DNA of 64,000 bases, from NCBI GenBank assembly GCA_002270565.1, contig NQMI01000041.1, positions 1-64,000 of the forward strand, written 5' to 3'. Below the pieces are notes generated by a model. The model made no database searches. It worked only from the letters and a program-made list of their open reading frames with translations, and was not told the origin of the DNA. The stretch is from Stenocarpella maydis. Its lineage: Eukaryota > Ascomycota > Sordariomycetes > Diaporthales > Diaporthaceae. Below, one piece after another: positions 46,757 to 58,687 of the stretch; the first letter of the stretch is position 1, and every line of letters starts with the position of its first letter. A program made the translations under genes and the position numbers.

Positions 46757-48163
46757 ACTGGCTGGCGGTGGGTATATCCGAGGATTGGTTCCACCAGAGG
46801 TAAGGGAAGGCGATTGAGGTGTGGTCAGTTGCGGCCGCGCTCCATGGGACGAGTTACACAAGCTACGGCTGTGAGAAGCAGAGGCGGTATGGTGGATGCC
46901 ACGGCTCGAGTGGTGGGCCCCCCTTTTCTTTTTATGGTCGGGACGCTCGGCAAGCGAAGTAGCAAGTCGAGGATTAGCCCCAAGGTGAGGCACGAGGCGG
47001 GACGGGGACGTTGAACTAGCAGTGTAAGCAAGCAGCAGCGGGCGAAGACAAAACGAAACGAGGCAAGAGTCGGGTGGCCGTGTCGGGCGCGGGTTTGGCG
47101 ACGCAATGCAGTCCGCGCAGCCCGGGGCCGTTTCTACGTGCCCAAGTCAATAGTCAATATTACTGGGGGTCGGTTTGTGGGTTCGTTGCAACTTGCAAGC
47201 AAGCAGGCAAGCAGGGAGGTGTTTGTTGACGGCGGACCACGTCACCGCTTGAAACCCGCGCGGGCTGCATCGTTTGCTTAGCTCCCGCGCCGCCCCCCTA
47301 ATTGTTCTGGGAGGGCAGGCAGCCTTTCCCTTTTCCGTCGCCTCGCCCAGCAGCGAGAACCACCGCTCGAATCTGCCTCTTCCGATCTGGCAAGCAGCTT
47401 GTTTTATGTACACACACGCCCCTCACCCCTCACTGCCAATCCCCATTCTCCATCCATCTCGGTTACCTTATTGCTAGGCCCTGTCCAGCACGGTCTGCTT
47501 TCATTTCGTGGCAGGATTCCTCCAGTCGAAGTTGATCTGTCCCCCACCACCTCAATTCACCACCCCACGCACGTCATAAGCACTCGTGTCCCGGCTGTGC
47601 GGCTCTTACGGCTGCAGCCTGCATGCATGCGTGCATGCATGCGTGCACAATCAACCATCCCACCAGCCTACCTACGCCGCGTGACGCCTCATCCGGCCTT
47701 GCCGGGAGAGGACAGAGCCTGGCCGACACCGCCGACTTATTTCATGTCTTCAGCCAAACAAGGCATCAGTGATTACTTGCCGCCTGGCGACGATGGACTT
47801 GCTGTTTGCTCTCGCACGCGGGCGCCGCTGAGGCCCAACTTGGCGATGTGATGGTCCGGCTTGAAACCATGTCCGTGGACTTCGAGCCCCAACGATAACG
47901 ACCGCCAGAGAATTTCGCCGAGTAGCATAACCAGTCCGCGGGACGGCAGTGGCTGAAGGGGCCGAATGCCGGCCGCCTTCTCCAAGCCATAGTTTGGTGT
48001 TCCTGGCCTGACAAGGAGCATATAATATCCACAGCCAAGCCGCTTACTAACACTTTGCATCTCAAGGCTTATGCCTGTAGCCAACACCAACGCACCTCGA
48101 CGCTTGCAAGTATCTCACCGCCGAGTATCTGGCTGTGTGTATTATATATATCCGTGAGCACGT
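46757..48163. other. Spacer, no supported gene
   Basis: 1.4 kb with the promoter of the Osh3-like gene at one end and the 3' UTR of the permease gene at the other. It contains an alternating GCATGCAT/GCGTGCAT palindromic stretch at about 47620-47650. Open frames of up to 150 codons lack coding character. Confidence 0.5.
47620..47650. repeat. GCATGCAT-type alternating purine-pyrimidine repeat
   Basis: Roughly thirty bases of GCATGCATGCGTGCATGCAT-like sequence. It is strictly alternating purine-pyrimidine and self-complementary, so it could form a cruciform or Z-DNA in principle. No function is implied. Confidence 0.75.
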
Positions 48164-50557
48164 TCAATGTGCAAATCTAAAGTCCAGCCTCTTGTTCCCC
48201 TGGTCTTTTGTGTATTCCAGGTAGTTCTTCCTCTCGGCCTCGCTCATGGAATCCCAACGCCTTGCCTTCCACCTGTTCCTCAGGACGTAGTAATACTTGG
48301 CGGAAAGGACCAACACGATGGCTAACATGTTAATCCCGATCAGCACGCTGTTTCCCCTGCGATACAAGGGCTTGTCGTCCTCTCTGTAGATGTTAGACGC
48401 CGAGATGGACCCGACCTGCCTCATCATGGAGAAAAGGGACGCGCTGATGGCCCTCGTGCGCACAGAGCCAGAGTTCTTGCTCGTCCAGCCGACGACAATG
48501 GCCTGGCAGTATGGGTAGCTGAGCAGCACCGTCACCAGCGCGTATGTGCCCCATTTTTCGACCATGGTCCCCGGCCAGAAACGAAGAACAAGCAGACAGG
48601 GGAAGCTCCAGATCCCTTGGGCCATGGAGGTGAAACCGCGTTCGTCGAAACGCTCGCTTACCCAGGTTATAGCCAGCAGGGTCAGGATACCAATAGCCGT
48701 TGAGGGAATCACGAGGAGGTTTGTGGTAAACTGAAACCTGTCAGCCATGTGCTCGTGAATACAACGACAGCAGGCTAGCCTCTTACCGGGTCAAAGCCGA
48801 GCTCACGGAGCGTCAGGGTAAGGTAATGCGCCGGTGGGTTCGTGGGGATGTACATCACCGAGGCCATGACATAAAGCTAAGTAGGCAAGGTCAGCCACCT
48901 CATTGGACCACAGGAAAGAGCTGGGGGATCGGACTCACAGGCCATAAGTCGTAGTCAGTCAGCGCCTTCCAGAGCCGCCTCGGAGTGATGGGCATGCGGT
49001 TATGCATATCGCCCTTGGAAGGGTCGTCTCTGAGCACCCTGTTCACCGCTATGCGCTCCTCTCTAACGGTAAACCAGCCGTGCGGGCGGAACCAAGTCTT
49101 GGTTTGGACAGCCGAGGCTGGCATGAGGAAGAATGACGCGGCTAAGATTCATTAGTACCGTCTTTAGCTGATGTTTGGGTTGTGACCATGTCTTCGGGGG
49201 GGGGGGTTAGGGGTTGCAATAATACGCAGAAAGAATTCGGGGGAACAAATCTCCAAATGGAAAAGGACACGCCTTGGGATTTCTCAATATCACTTACTCC
49301 CGATACTCAAGGTGGCTAGGCCTTCTATCAGGAATAGCCAGCGCCAACCAGCGACGCCTTTTATGCCATCCATGTGTAGCAGGGCGAACGCGAGCAGCGA
49401 CGTGGCGATCCCGGCCACACTGTTGGCTGTCCAGAAGAAGCCGAGTCGCATTGGGAGTTCTCTGCTCGTGTAGAAGTAGGAGAGCCAAAGAATGAGATCG
49501 CTTGGAAACTTGTTAGCAACCTTTTTTTAAAAAATTAAAAGAAGAAGAAGAAGAAGAAGAAGAAGAGAGGGGGGGGGGGAGAGGGAGAAATAAAGAAATA
49601 CAGGAGTAATTCCTTAAAGCCAATGGCCGTAGAAGAACTAATATAGCTGCGCAATAGGAAACCAAACAATACATACGGGACGAATCCACCCTGCCCACAT
49701 TGATCAGTCGGCTTGCCTTTTTTATGGGTTTCCTTTTTCTTTTCAAAGCGAACATACCTCGAAGATACCCAACATAGCTCTCGTGGTGTAGAAACCAGTC
49801 CTACCGGTCAAGCCAGCCTGAGTGCAAGTGATGACCGACCTTCAAGTTTTGTCAGTCGTATACCCACACTACTTATAAGTATACTACTGCAGAACTTCGA
49901 CGACGCACCAGAGTACCACTGCAGCATTGAGAATCAGCGTTCAAGGAACTATGGAGTCGTTCATTTCAACGCAGCGTGGATCAGGCCATAGTGTGGCCAT
50001 AGCATTTGAGATATAAGCTCTGGAGAGGAGATTTGTTGTTCCCAAGCGGTTTAAATTGTCTCTGGAAGCTGCTTACCCTGAACTGGGATCCACCTATCAG
50101 GACCAAGCCTCTTCGAGATCAGCTGGGAGGGTACCTCGGAAAGTAGGAACGTAATGTAGTAAATAGTGCGGCCGTAGTTATACTCGTTCGTCGACAGGCC
50201 CAGCTGGTCTAGCATATTTCCAGATACAGCCTGGCCCAGGTTATCGCGGTCGACCTGTAACGCAAAACACATTATACACGCCCACGTGCAGATATGCCAG
50301 TCCAGCCTCCTGATGAGTACCTTCTCCTCGGCTCTCGACCACTCCAACTCAGGGTCAAAGGCGTGCCGGCACTCATACTGCGCCTTCTCGTAGACGGCCC
50401 GGTAGTGCTCCGCAACCGCGGGGTCTGCGAACGGGTTGGCTGCGAGACCATTCTCGGTTGGATAACGGGACGCATCTGGTGCGTCTCCGACTTTGCATGG
50501 CGTTTTGGTATCCACGTCCGGCAGGACTGGTGTTTCGGTGATTCTCTCTGTGGTCAT
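48164..50557 (-). CDS. Dal5/ACS-family MFS permease, splice-site anomaly
   Basis: A twelve-helix major-facilitator permease of the anion:cation symporter group (allantoate, vitamin or organic-anion transporters); substrate unknown. Exons on the minus strand: 50557-50077, about 49918-49896, 49817-49758, 49690-49677, 49500-49298, 49141-48939, 48876-48787 and 48730-48164, about 546 residues. Family signatures include VDRDNLGQAVSGNMLDQLGL in helix 1, LGPDRWIPVQ, LSYFYTSRELP, WRWLFLIEG and the C-terminal SMMRQVGSISASNIYREDD. Exon 4 is only 14 nt (GGFVP). At the end of exon 2 the expected CAG codon is followed by TAGTAT rather than GTAGTAT. The surviving GT there gives a frameshift, and a weak GTTCTG donor keeps the frame but drops three conserved residues. 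The gene may be damaged, or the base may be a sequence error. An earlier in-frame ATG lies at 50623. Confidence 0.82.
49541..49579. repeat. (GAA)n microsatellite followed by poly-G, inside a permease intron
   Basis: About nine GAA units are followed by a run of eleven or so G residues. They lie within the 176-nt intron between the 14-nt exon and the next exon of the permease gene. On the coding (minus) strand the tract is pyrimidine-rich. Confidence 0.9.
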
Positions 50558-52454
50558 GGTGCGGGAGACGGCTTGGTAATTGTGTTGGGGACTCTTCCCG
50601 CGGGACAGGAGAGGAGTATTCATGCTGAGGTATATAAACCAGAACCACAACAACAAAATGCCACGCCCTTCTTTGGGACAGTCGGTTGAGATGAAGGTGC
50701 GGGAGGAGTTAGTAAAATGGAACCTTGCTATGCAAGAGTAGCCTTGGGCCGGTGTAAGCAAACCAAAAAAGGACCTGATCACCTTGGTATCGCGTGAGGG
50801 CAACTCCACACACCGCCGCCACGACCTATCACTATATAGCTAGCTACACCCTTTGGCTCTAAGTTGCAACCACGGATGTTGTGGCTCGGTCGAGGGCAAT
50901 TGCGGTTCTCGTGGGGGACCACTCAGAGCAACTATACCTGCATATAGTTTTCGGCTAAGCATGTCGCGCAAGTGCTAGTCATTACACCGCGCAATAACAA
51001 GCAACATGGCCGTGGCAGGCCTTGCTGGCTGCGTGCAATGATCAATGCCTTATGCGGTACGGTGTGTATTAGACTCTAGGGATCACCGGTGCATGTAATG
51101 CAACGTCTAGCCCTTAGCGTTAAAGGAGTGCAACCCATGACTACTATAGTATACGACCTGAGACGGCCAAAGCATGGCACTGAGTGCGTCGTGGCCAAAC
51201 ACAATTCAGCCTTACGGTACCCTGGTAGCCAGACCAGTAATTTACCCGTAAGCCATGACACATGTAGGCCTATTACACACCTGGACACTCTAGACGACCT
51301 TCTGCCACACCCTACTACTTGATGCATCTGGCAGCCCCTGCCCTGGGATCAACACCGTCGGTCGCCAACATTTCAACGCGCACCGGCCGCCGAGTATGAA
51401 TGGAAGAGACCAGCCCCTCCCCCCCATAGCTATCCGCAAGCACTAATACATAGTGTTCTGGGCCCAGGGTTAATCAGAGGTGCTACATGTAAGTGTAGTC
51501 TATGAAAACTGCGTGACCTCAGTTTACTGAGCTTTTAGAATATACCAGCTGTTAACCAAGTTATACACTACGACATTCCATACAAAAAACAGTGCGTAGC
51601 GAAACACCCAAGTTTAAAGGTGGGAAACCGGGCCCCCTTGTTTGTACGTACTGGTGCTCTTGCGGCGCTCAGAGGGAGCGAGCGAGCGGGTCAGAGCGTA
51701 CTCGTCGGGACACCGCCCGCATGCGCAGAACGCGCCGGTGCCGAAAGCCAGACTAGGATGTAAAGGTGGTTGCTTTCCTCCGTAGTCACATGTGATGTGA
51801 TGATGTATGAAATGTCGGCCGCCAAATCCATGACAAAAAAGGTCAACATTAAAAATCGTACGGCGCGGGGAACTGGGTTTAATGTATTGGCATTACGTAT
51901 CCGTGCTCTCAAGTGCCATGTGCCTGGTGGGTTTCTGCGAGAGCGGCAGGGCCCGCACTGCTGGGCTGCAGGGAGGTGCTCTTTCAATAGGTAAATCTGA
52001 GGCGGACAAGCTTTGCCAAGTTCAAGTTGCCTTTTGCGAGGCCCGGTTGTGACGAGACGCAACATGATCCTCGGCTGCAGGAATACCAACAGGCAGCGTG
52101 GCAGCCCGGGAATACCTAACGAGGTATTGGGCAACATCCGAGGTAGCTATTCAAGTATACAGTGATCTTGCATCAACAGATACAAAACCCAGATTGGAAT
52201 TGGCAACCCATGGGCGTTCTCTCTGGTCATGACATGTACTGTAGCCCATCCAGTCGAAACACCGTGCTCGAACAAACAGGACAGCCGCTAGCTCTACCCA
52301 GCACAGCCCCGTGTGTAAAATGCTGAATCTCTTTTTCCTTTTCCCCTGGTCCAAAACTCCTGACATATATATATCCTCATCAAGCCTGTCATGGCTGCCT
52401 CCTCACCGACAGCAGCCGCCCACAAAAGGCGTGTCCAAAATAGACCGCGGACTT
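50558..52454. other. 1.9-kb spacer, possibly containing a decayed repeat
   Basis: Apart from the permease promoter, the stretch from about 50820 to 52300 is richer in TA, CTAG and stop codons than its neighbours and has no frame above 148 codons. The texture resembles an old, mutated insertion, but no terminal repeats or transposase fragments were recognised. Confidence 0.4.
50631..50638 (-). promoter_or_regulatory. Possible TATA box of the permease gene
   Basis: TTTATATA on the minus strand lies about 75 nt upstream of the ATG at 50557 but only about 10 nt upstream of the ATG at 50623. That spacing favours the downstream ATG as the start. Confidence 0.35.
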
Positions 52455-55400
52455 CTATTGCAACAACAGCGCCTCCTCGTTCAGCACGCCAAACAAGCTC
52501 TCGACTTCCTTTCTAACAGTCTTGAGCTCGTCGGCCACCTGACCAGTGACCAGAGCATACGCGTATAGCAGCGCGTAGTCCTTCTCCTCGACGTGAACCT
52601 GGCCTGCCAGACTGCCACTAAGTGCCGAATGGCCAAAGGTGTAGCTCCTCTTGCTGCTGCTGCCGCTGCTGCCGCGCCTGGCCACAGACAATGACTTTGG
52701 CGAGAGCGGAGCGTCGCTATTTCCATTGATGTGGCCGTTGTCGCCTGCGCCATTGATATCTCCCTGTGGTGGCTCGCCTCCCTCGGCTGCCTCCCGCTCC
52801 TTCTTCTCCCTCAGGGCTGCGGCGTGCTCCTTGCGAAACAAGAAGATCTTGCCTAGGAGCTCATCTCGTATCCCCGTGACGCTGGGTATCGCGTCCGTAA
52901 GGGGGTACTCGAGCATCAGGCAGCTTGCCAAGACTTGAAAGACATGGCATATGCGTTCGCAGAGCACTGCGCGCTCCCTTGCCGTGAACAGGAGCAGGGC
53001 CTTCTCCCCGTCCGAAAGTTGGCCACGGCGCTGGGTGACCAGGCTCATGGCGTAGAAGGCGTCTAGCAACCTGTTCGTGCTTTGCATAATCCGTCCTGTG
53101 GCCTCGTAGGGAAACGGCCCGCGTAGCTCAAACTCAGACACGGCGGACTGCCGGTAAACCTCCAGTCTGGAGGCATATCGCTGCAGCGCAGCCTGTTCGC
53201 CCGATTTGAGATAGGACCGTGAGCAGTCGCTGCGCAGAAGGATGGCCAGCGGCCCACGCTTCCAGATAAGACCCATTTGCAGGTAAAGCACCGAGATACC
53301 CTCGCGAAACTTTTTGCGCGCGGAGATAGGCCAGACGAGCCTACAAATGATTAATCCCCAAAGGATGCCCACAGACACGGCAAGTGCTCTGTGAAGACAG
53401 ATTTCGCCAATGTAGGGCGTCTCCCCTCCTTCATCATCATCGTCATCGTCGACCTTATTCGCAATAAGATAGGCGTAGAGCAGGGAGACGTTGTAAGCGA
53501 GGAGTACGGTTCGACCAAGAGACACCTTATTCTGGACAATGACAATCCAGAAGCTGCCGAAGGCGACCAGCGCGCCGAGAAAGAAAAGTGCCACACCGTT
53601 ACCTTGGCTGATGGTCCAGTTGATAAACGCGAAAGTCACACCGCACACAGTCGCCTGGATCCTGGTGGTGCCAGTGGTATTGGCAGCGCCGACGGTCATG
53701 GAGCAGACAATCATGAAAGACAGCAGGCCCCATTCGCCTCTCCAGTGCATGTAGATCGGCTTGGTTTCGGGGATGAAGGCAAGCATGGCATACAGCATAG
53801 CACCAAGGCCAACCTTGATGCCAAACCGAACTATGAGGCCAGCCAGTCAGCATGTATTCAAGAAGCCTATAAGGAGCACACTTACTGTCATCTCTGGCTA
53901 GGAACCGCAGGAAGGTCAGGATCTTCTGCGATAGCAGCTTGACAACATCGCTAGCCGAAGGCTCCGCTTCCCAGCTGAAAGTGTCTCTCCGCCGGATCAT
54001 CTGGTCAGGGACTCCCCGTGGCAGCTGGGACCTCCTGATTGGCCTCACTACCGCCTCTCGCTCTACTTCGAAAGGAAGTAGAGGAGCGCGAGTCTGCCGC
54101 TGGTGGAACTCCTTCCACACAGCCAGAAACTGCCAGCTCCGCCGCTTGTGTTCTGTCGCGTACTTGAGCTCGTCCAGAACGTCCAAGTATTTGCTCATTT
54201 CCTCGCCAAAGCTCTGGAGGCTGAAACTGAAGTGACCGCAGGCTGCGGCGACCTCCTCGAAGTCAGCTCTAATCTTATCGGACCTCAGCCGCCCATGTTC
54301 TATATTCTTGTACAATTCTTCGAGCGCCTTCGCTCTATTTTCGTTGAATAGTGACAGTGCGTCAAAGAGACTCTGCCGGAAGTGGTCGTTGATGGTAATC
54401 TCGTAGTCTGGCGCCTCTCCGAATGGCGGCTCACTAAGAATTTCCGACAGTGTGAAGGCCAATGACTTCATCGAAGGCCCCAGCAAGGCAATGTACAAGC
54501 TGAATATATCACTGGGTGAGCGAAAGCTCGGGGTGCTGGATGGCGCGCCGTGAACAGACTGTTCACTGTCGCTCTCGTCAGAGCCTTCATCGATGGCCGA
54601 AAGCGTTGGGAAATGGTTCCTTAAGCTTGACGAGAAAGTCCGACACAGGGACGGAGAGAGCTGGCTCGGCGAGACGTTGCCAGATCCAGGCTCAGGGGGC
54701 TCCTTTAGCAACGCAAACTGGGTGTTGGCCGCGCTCCTCAACCCACCGATCGACTGTGCCAAGTTCTCCATGGACTTGTAGACGGCCTTGTCCAGTTGGT
54801 ATATCTTCTCGTCGCCCACGAAGTAGTGCTCGAATTTCGCCTCCCTAAGGTTTTTGGACATGTTGCTGTACGCAGCACTGTACCCAGCCGAAGCCTTGGC
54901 GAATTCGGGAGTCGACCACTCCTCCTCTGAGCCACTCAGGAATCCGTGTGTTATCATGGTCAGCATCTCGCCGAGAGAGTTGGACGCTCTGGTCATGCCG
55001 TCGCGCAGCTGTGCTCTCGCGGATGTCCTCCACAGTGTCAGATTGACAGCAACGGTGATACAGATGCCGCAGATCAGCATCTTCAAGACCTGGAGGATCT
55101 TCTGGTTCGAGAAGACGTGTTCCTGCACAGCGTTCTCCTTCGTCAGGATGCTGATCATGGACAGCGAGGCCAACGTACTCCCAACGTTTACTTGAGGGTT
55201 GTTCATCCTCTGCTTCACCCATCCCACGAACCCGAAGGCACCACCGACGAATAGAAGAAGAACCAAGGAGTATGCCAGAGCGACCATGTGCAGGACGGAG
55301 CCGAAAAAGACCGAGGTAGCCATGGAGCATATGGAGACGATCTCGGCGTAGATGACGGCAACGATGGCAATCAGGGTGCCTTCGATCATGGAGCCTGCCG

Positions 55401-55770
55401 TCCTGGATGGGTGGAAATAGACAGTGATGGTTGCGACGACATGTTTCCCGTCCGGCCTGCCCAGGAAGTCGGACAGTGGTTCCCACAGGGTGAACAAGCT
55501 CCCGAGGGAGTAGGCCAGGACACATTTCATGACGCCCCTCCCGGCGGGAGACTTTAGCCATGCCCAGCTGTTGACGACGGATGCCCTGGCGTTATGGCCG
55601 AGCGCGTCGATGCTCTCGGAGAAGCTTTCGCTCGAGAAGAAGGGGTGTATCGAGACATTACTATCGCCGGTGTTGGTGCGGCCGCGTTGGCGGAAGGAAC
55701 CGCGCAGGGTGAACTGTCGGCGGCATCGCTGGCCAGTCTGTGGATCGATGAAGGTGCCGTTGGGTGGCAT
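52455..55770 (-). CDS. Bre4-like aromatic-acid-exporter/FUSC membrane protein
   Basis: A large polytopic membrane protein of 1,086 residues in two exons on the minus strand, 55770-53886 and 53830-52455, joined by a 55-nt intron (GTAAGT..CATAG). The first half has six hydrophobic segments (from GVMKCVLAYSLGSLFTLW to ILQVLKMLICGICITVAVNL). A long soluble, helical loop follows. A second set of membrane helices starts at FGIKVGLGAMLYAMLAFIPE, and a soluble C-terminal domain ends in FGVLNEEALLLQ. This is the arrangement of the fungal ArAE_2_N + FUSC-like + DUF2421 family, which includes yeast Bre4. Members are thought to be transporters, but substrates are not established. A DDDDDD run lies in a loop of the second half. 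The start is the only in-frame ATG before the first helix; a stop precedes it. Confidence 0.9.
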
Positions 55771-57381
55771 TTTCTTTAGAGGGTCACGAGGAAGCCGTCA
55801 GAGGGAGGACCATTGCTAGCTAATAATAGCTCGAGGGCTTGAGAGGCTGGCAAGAGGTTGGCGACTCACACTTCTCTTTGAGGGCCGTTCGGCAGGCCCT
55901 GGTGGGCCAGCCGGCCGGGACGGGGACGACGAGCTCATTGCAAGCTCTCCTTCTTGTAAGCGACGTGCTTGCACATCGCCTGGAGGTCGTGTCGAGGATA
56001 GAAAGGCTCATGGTTTTTCTCCCATGAGAAAGAAAGACGGGTAGGGATTCTGCAGTGCAGAAACGGGCCAGACAGGGCTGTTTACTGTTGGGCCGCGGGT
56101 AATAATGGAGGTGGTGGGATGGATGGATGGGATTGCCCGACGACGGCTAGGTTGCCGGCCCACCCATCCTTGCCGCTGGAATTGGGATTGGGATTTGGAT
56201 TTGCGGAGGCAATCGCCCGGCCTGCAGGCGTCAACACAACCTGACAACCTGACTGCTTGACCAGATCTCCCGCTCCAGCTGTGATCCTGGCCCGCGTAGC
56301 ACCACCACCGCCATGCTGGGTGCACGCCACCTTGGCGAATACCACCCACATCATACACGCCCACTCAGGGCTGCGTTCTTGCTGACCTGGAGGAGTACAA
56401 CGAGGTCACATCCTCGAGCCTGGTGCTCGGCGCTGGACAGCATTGTCTGCACGTCTGACAGCTATTCGCGATGTGACTCGCCGGCCCTGTTCTTCCACAT
56501 TGCGCTATGTGGCCATGATCGGCAGTTGACAATATCGAGCGATCAGCATGTCAGCTTGCTGATCCTTTAGAAGCATCCCTTGCGCATGGTCTATGTATGA
56601 CATGAGGTAGAGATGGCGTTTGCAATTACGAACTGTTTCCCCGTCCGGCATTCATACAATTTCCCTGTTATTCGCGCGCGCGTCTCTTGAAGTACAGCGA
56701 CATGTTCCGTCATGGTATGATCCGCCCTACATGGGCAGATAGTTTCTCGTACCTCAGACCAGCAAAGCCTACTACCACAGTTCTTTGCTTGTCCACCAGT
56801 GACCACTCCCATCTTTGCGTATCAGACTGCGGGGCATTGTAGAGCATTTCAACAGGGGCCCTTGGTCCCACAGAAACATCGAATTCTGTGGTAGATAATT
56901 GACAGCATCAGATTCTGAGAAGCAACGCTCGTGAACACAAATATTCCTACCATCTGCCGCGCTAGTGGGCGCCAGGTCTCTACAGTCCTCCCAGGACACG
57001 GCAACCAGCGTCTCTCGGTACGGAGCTGGTAATGCAGCGACGAGCATCCGCGGCTCACCCTCGATGGTCCGTGCGCGCAACATCGTGACTGCAAGTCACA
57101 TCGTCACCACCACCGGCCAGCCTCAACCCAGCCGGCCAGCCTCAGCTGCAGTTTGCAACACTTTAGAGTTACATGTCCAAGCCTACTTGGATGGCCTCTG
57201 GCTCGTCTGAAATATCACAGGATACCAGCGGGATATTGTCTACATCACACGGCGAGTCGACCCAGACCAGCCAATCCTGACTCGGGGTCACGCCTTCCAA
57301 CGTTCTGCTTTACAACATACTCACTGCGATAACTTGAACATTGCTTTCTTGCACGCCTCCGTCACGAACATCGAACTCCTC
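55771..57381. other. Divergent spacer between the Bre4-like and HAD genes
   Basis: 1.6 kb between two divergent start codons. It contains one weak coding candidate on the minus strand (56772-57083) and otherwise no feature I can name. Confidence 0.45.
56772..57083 (-). CDS. Possible small unrecognised protein
   Basis: A 103-codon frame from a true ATG. Its composition is unusually even and protein-like (PYRETLVAVSWEDCRDLAP; NYLPQNSMFLWDQGP) compared with the poor frames around it. No family, signal peptide or membrane segment was recognised. It lies in the divergent spacer with its own potential promoter. A chance frame remains as likely as a gene. Confidence 0.25.
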   Translation of the reverse strand: MLRARTIEGEPRMLVAALPAPYRETLVAVSWEDCRDLAPTSAADGRNICVHERCFSESDAVNYLPQNSMFLWDQGPLLKCSTMPRSLIRKDGSGHWWTSKELW

Positions 57382-58687
57382 ATGAGAAGATTCCTGTCCA
57401 CCATGGCTGCTGGCGCAAGGAAGTTTGCCCCTCTCAAGGAGGGGGCGACAGCAGATGCTCACCTGCCTCGACTCAAGGTGGGTGATCCTGTCTTCTACGT
57501 ACCCTTTCATGCGTTTTTCTCTCTAATACTGTATTGATAGGGGATTGTTTTCGATGTAGACGGGACTCTCTGGTTGGTTTCTCTTCGGCATTTTCTTTCT
57601 CACCTGCACCAACCTCTTGCTTGTGCACAATCCGTCCTGAGATTCCGGACTTGGCTGGCTAAGCTTTTTCTGCTTGTATTCCACTTTGGTAGTTGATGCT
57701 GGAGGCTCGGGGGAAGACGAATGAGGCAACCGAGGCTGAATGATCTAACATGTCACCGACCGCAGCAAGCCCCAGAACTACATGTTTGGAGAGATGCGAA
57801 ATGCCCTCTCAATCACCAAGGAAACCGACATCCTTGACCACATTTACTCCCTTCCTACGCCCGAGGATAGGGAGAAGGCCATGGTAAGAAAACGGAGAAC
57901 CCTCGCCCCTTTTTTTTTTCTTCTTTGCATCTCATATCGCACATTTTGACTTTCCGTCTCAGGAATCAGTCCGCGAAATAGAGCGCACAGCAATGTCTAA
58001 ACAGGAGGCCCAGCCGGGCCTCGTCGAGCTAATGTCCTATATCGACAGCAAGGGTCTGCCAAAGGGCATCTGCACGCGCAACTTCGACATGCCCGTCAAC
58101 CACCTGCTTACCAAGTTCTTGTCAACCGTCAAGCCCTTCCACCCAAGTCAGTACAGCTTCTCCTCTAATACAAACCACCCTCCCCCAGAAACTGTTTCTG
58201 CTTCGGGAAGCTCCAAGGGTGCATCACCGCAGGCCTTGTGCCAGGCCTAACTAACACGCACACACGCGCACACAAAGTCATCACGCGCGAGTTCCGACCA
58301 CCCAAGCCCGACCCGGCCGGCATACTGCACATCGCACGCTCCTGGGCCCTCACGCGGCCCGCCGCTGGCGGTGGCGGCGGGGAGGAGCTGAAAAAGGTGT
58401 TCATGGACGACAGGGCCGAGCTCAAGTCCGAGGTCGTCGGGAGCAGCACCGCGGGGCAGAACGGCGAGGCCGAGGGGCAGGAGGAGGCCGACGCCAGCGG
58501 GCTGATCATGGTGGGCGACTCGATCGACGACATGACGGCCGGCCGGAGGGCGGGCGCTGCCACTGTGCTCCTTGTAAACCCCGCCAACGAGCACCTGGCC
58601 GGGCATGAGCACACTGATCTTGTGATTGGGCGGTTGGATGAGTTGATTGGTCACTTGGACGATGGGTTCACCGGGAGGGAGATTTGA
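57382..58687 (+). CDS. HAD-superfamily hydrolase (phosphoglycolate-phosphatase-like)
   Basis: A predicted phosphatase of 279 residues; substrate unknown. Exons: 57382-57477, 57541-57572, 57766-57883, 57963-58146 and 58278-58687. HAD motif I is GIVFDVDGTLC (Asp37 nucleophile, Asp39), completed across the second junction to KPQNYMFGEMR. Motif II is the Thr120 of ICTRN. Motif III is the Lys153 of KPDP. Motif IV is VGDSIDDM (Asp224, Asp227/228). A helical cap lies between motifs I and II. Between motifs III and IV there is a Gly- and Glu-rich insertion (GGGGGEE; GEAEGQEEAD) that looks disordered. Two in-frame ATGs compete: 57382 adds MRRFLST, a possible mitochondrial leader, while 57403 has the better context (CACCATGGC). 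Confidence 0.9.

Noticed and set aside
55820..56011. Possible extra N-terminal exon of the Bre4-like gene
   Set aside because: A GTGAGT donor is present, but every acceptor before 55770 gives a stop or wrong phase; at most this is a 5'-UTR exon.
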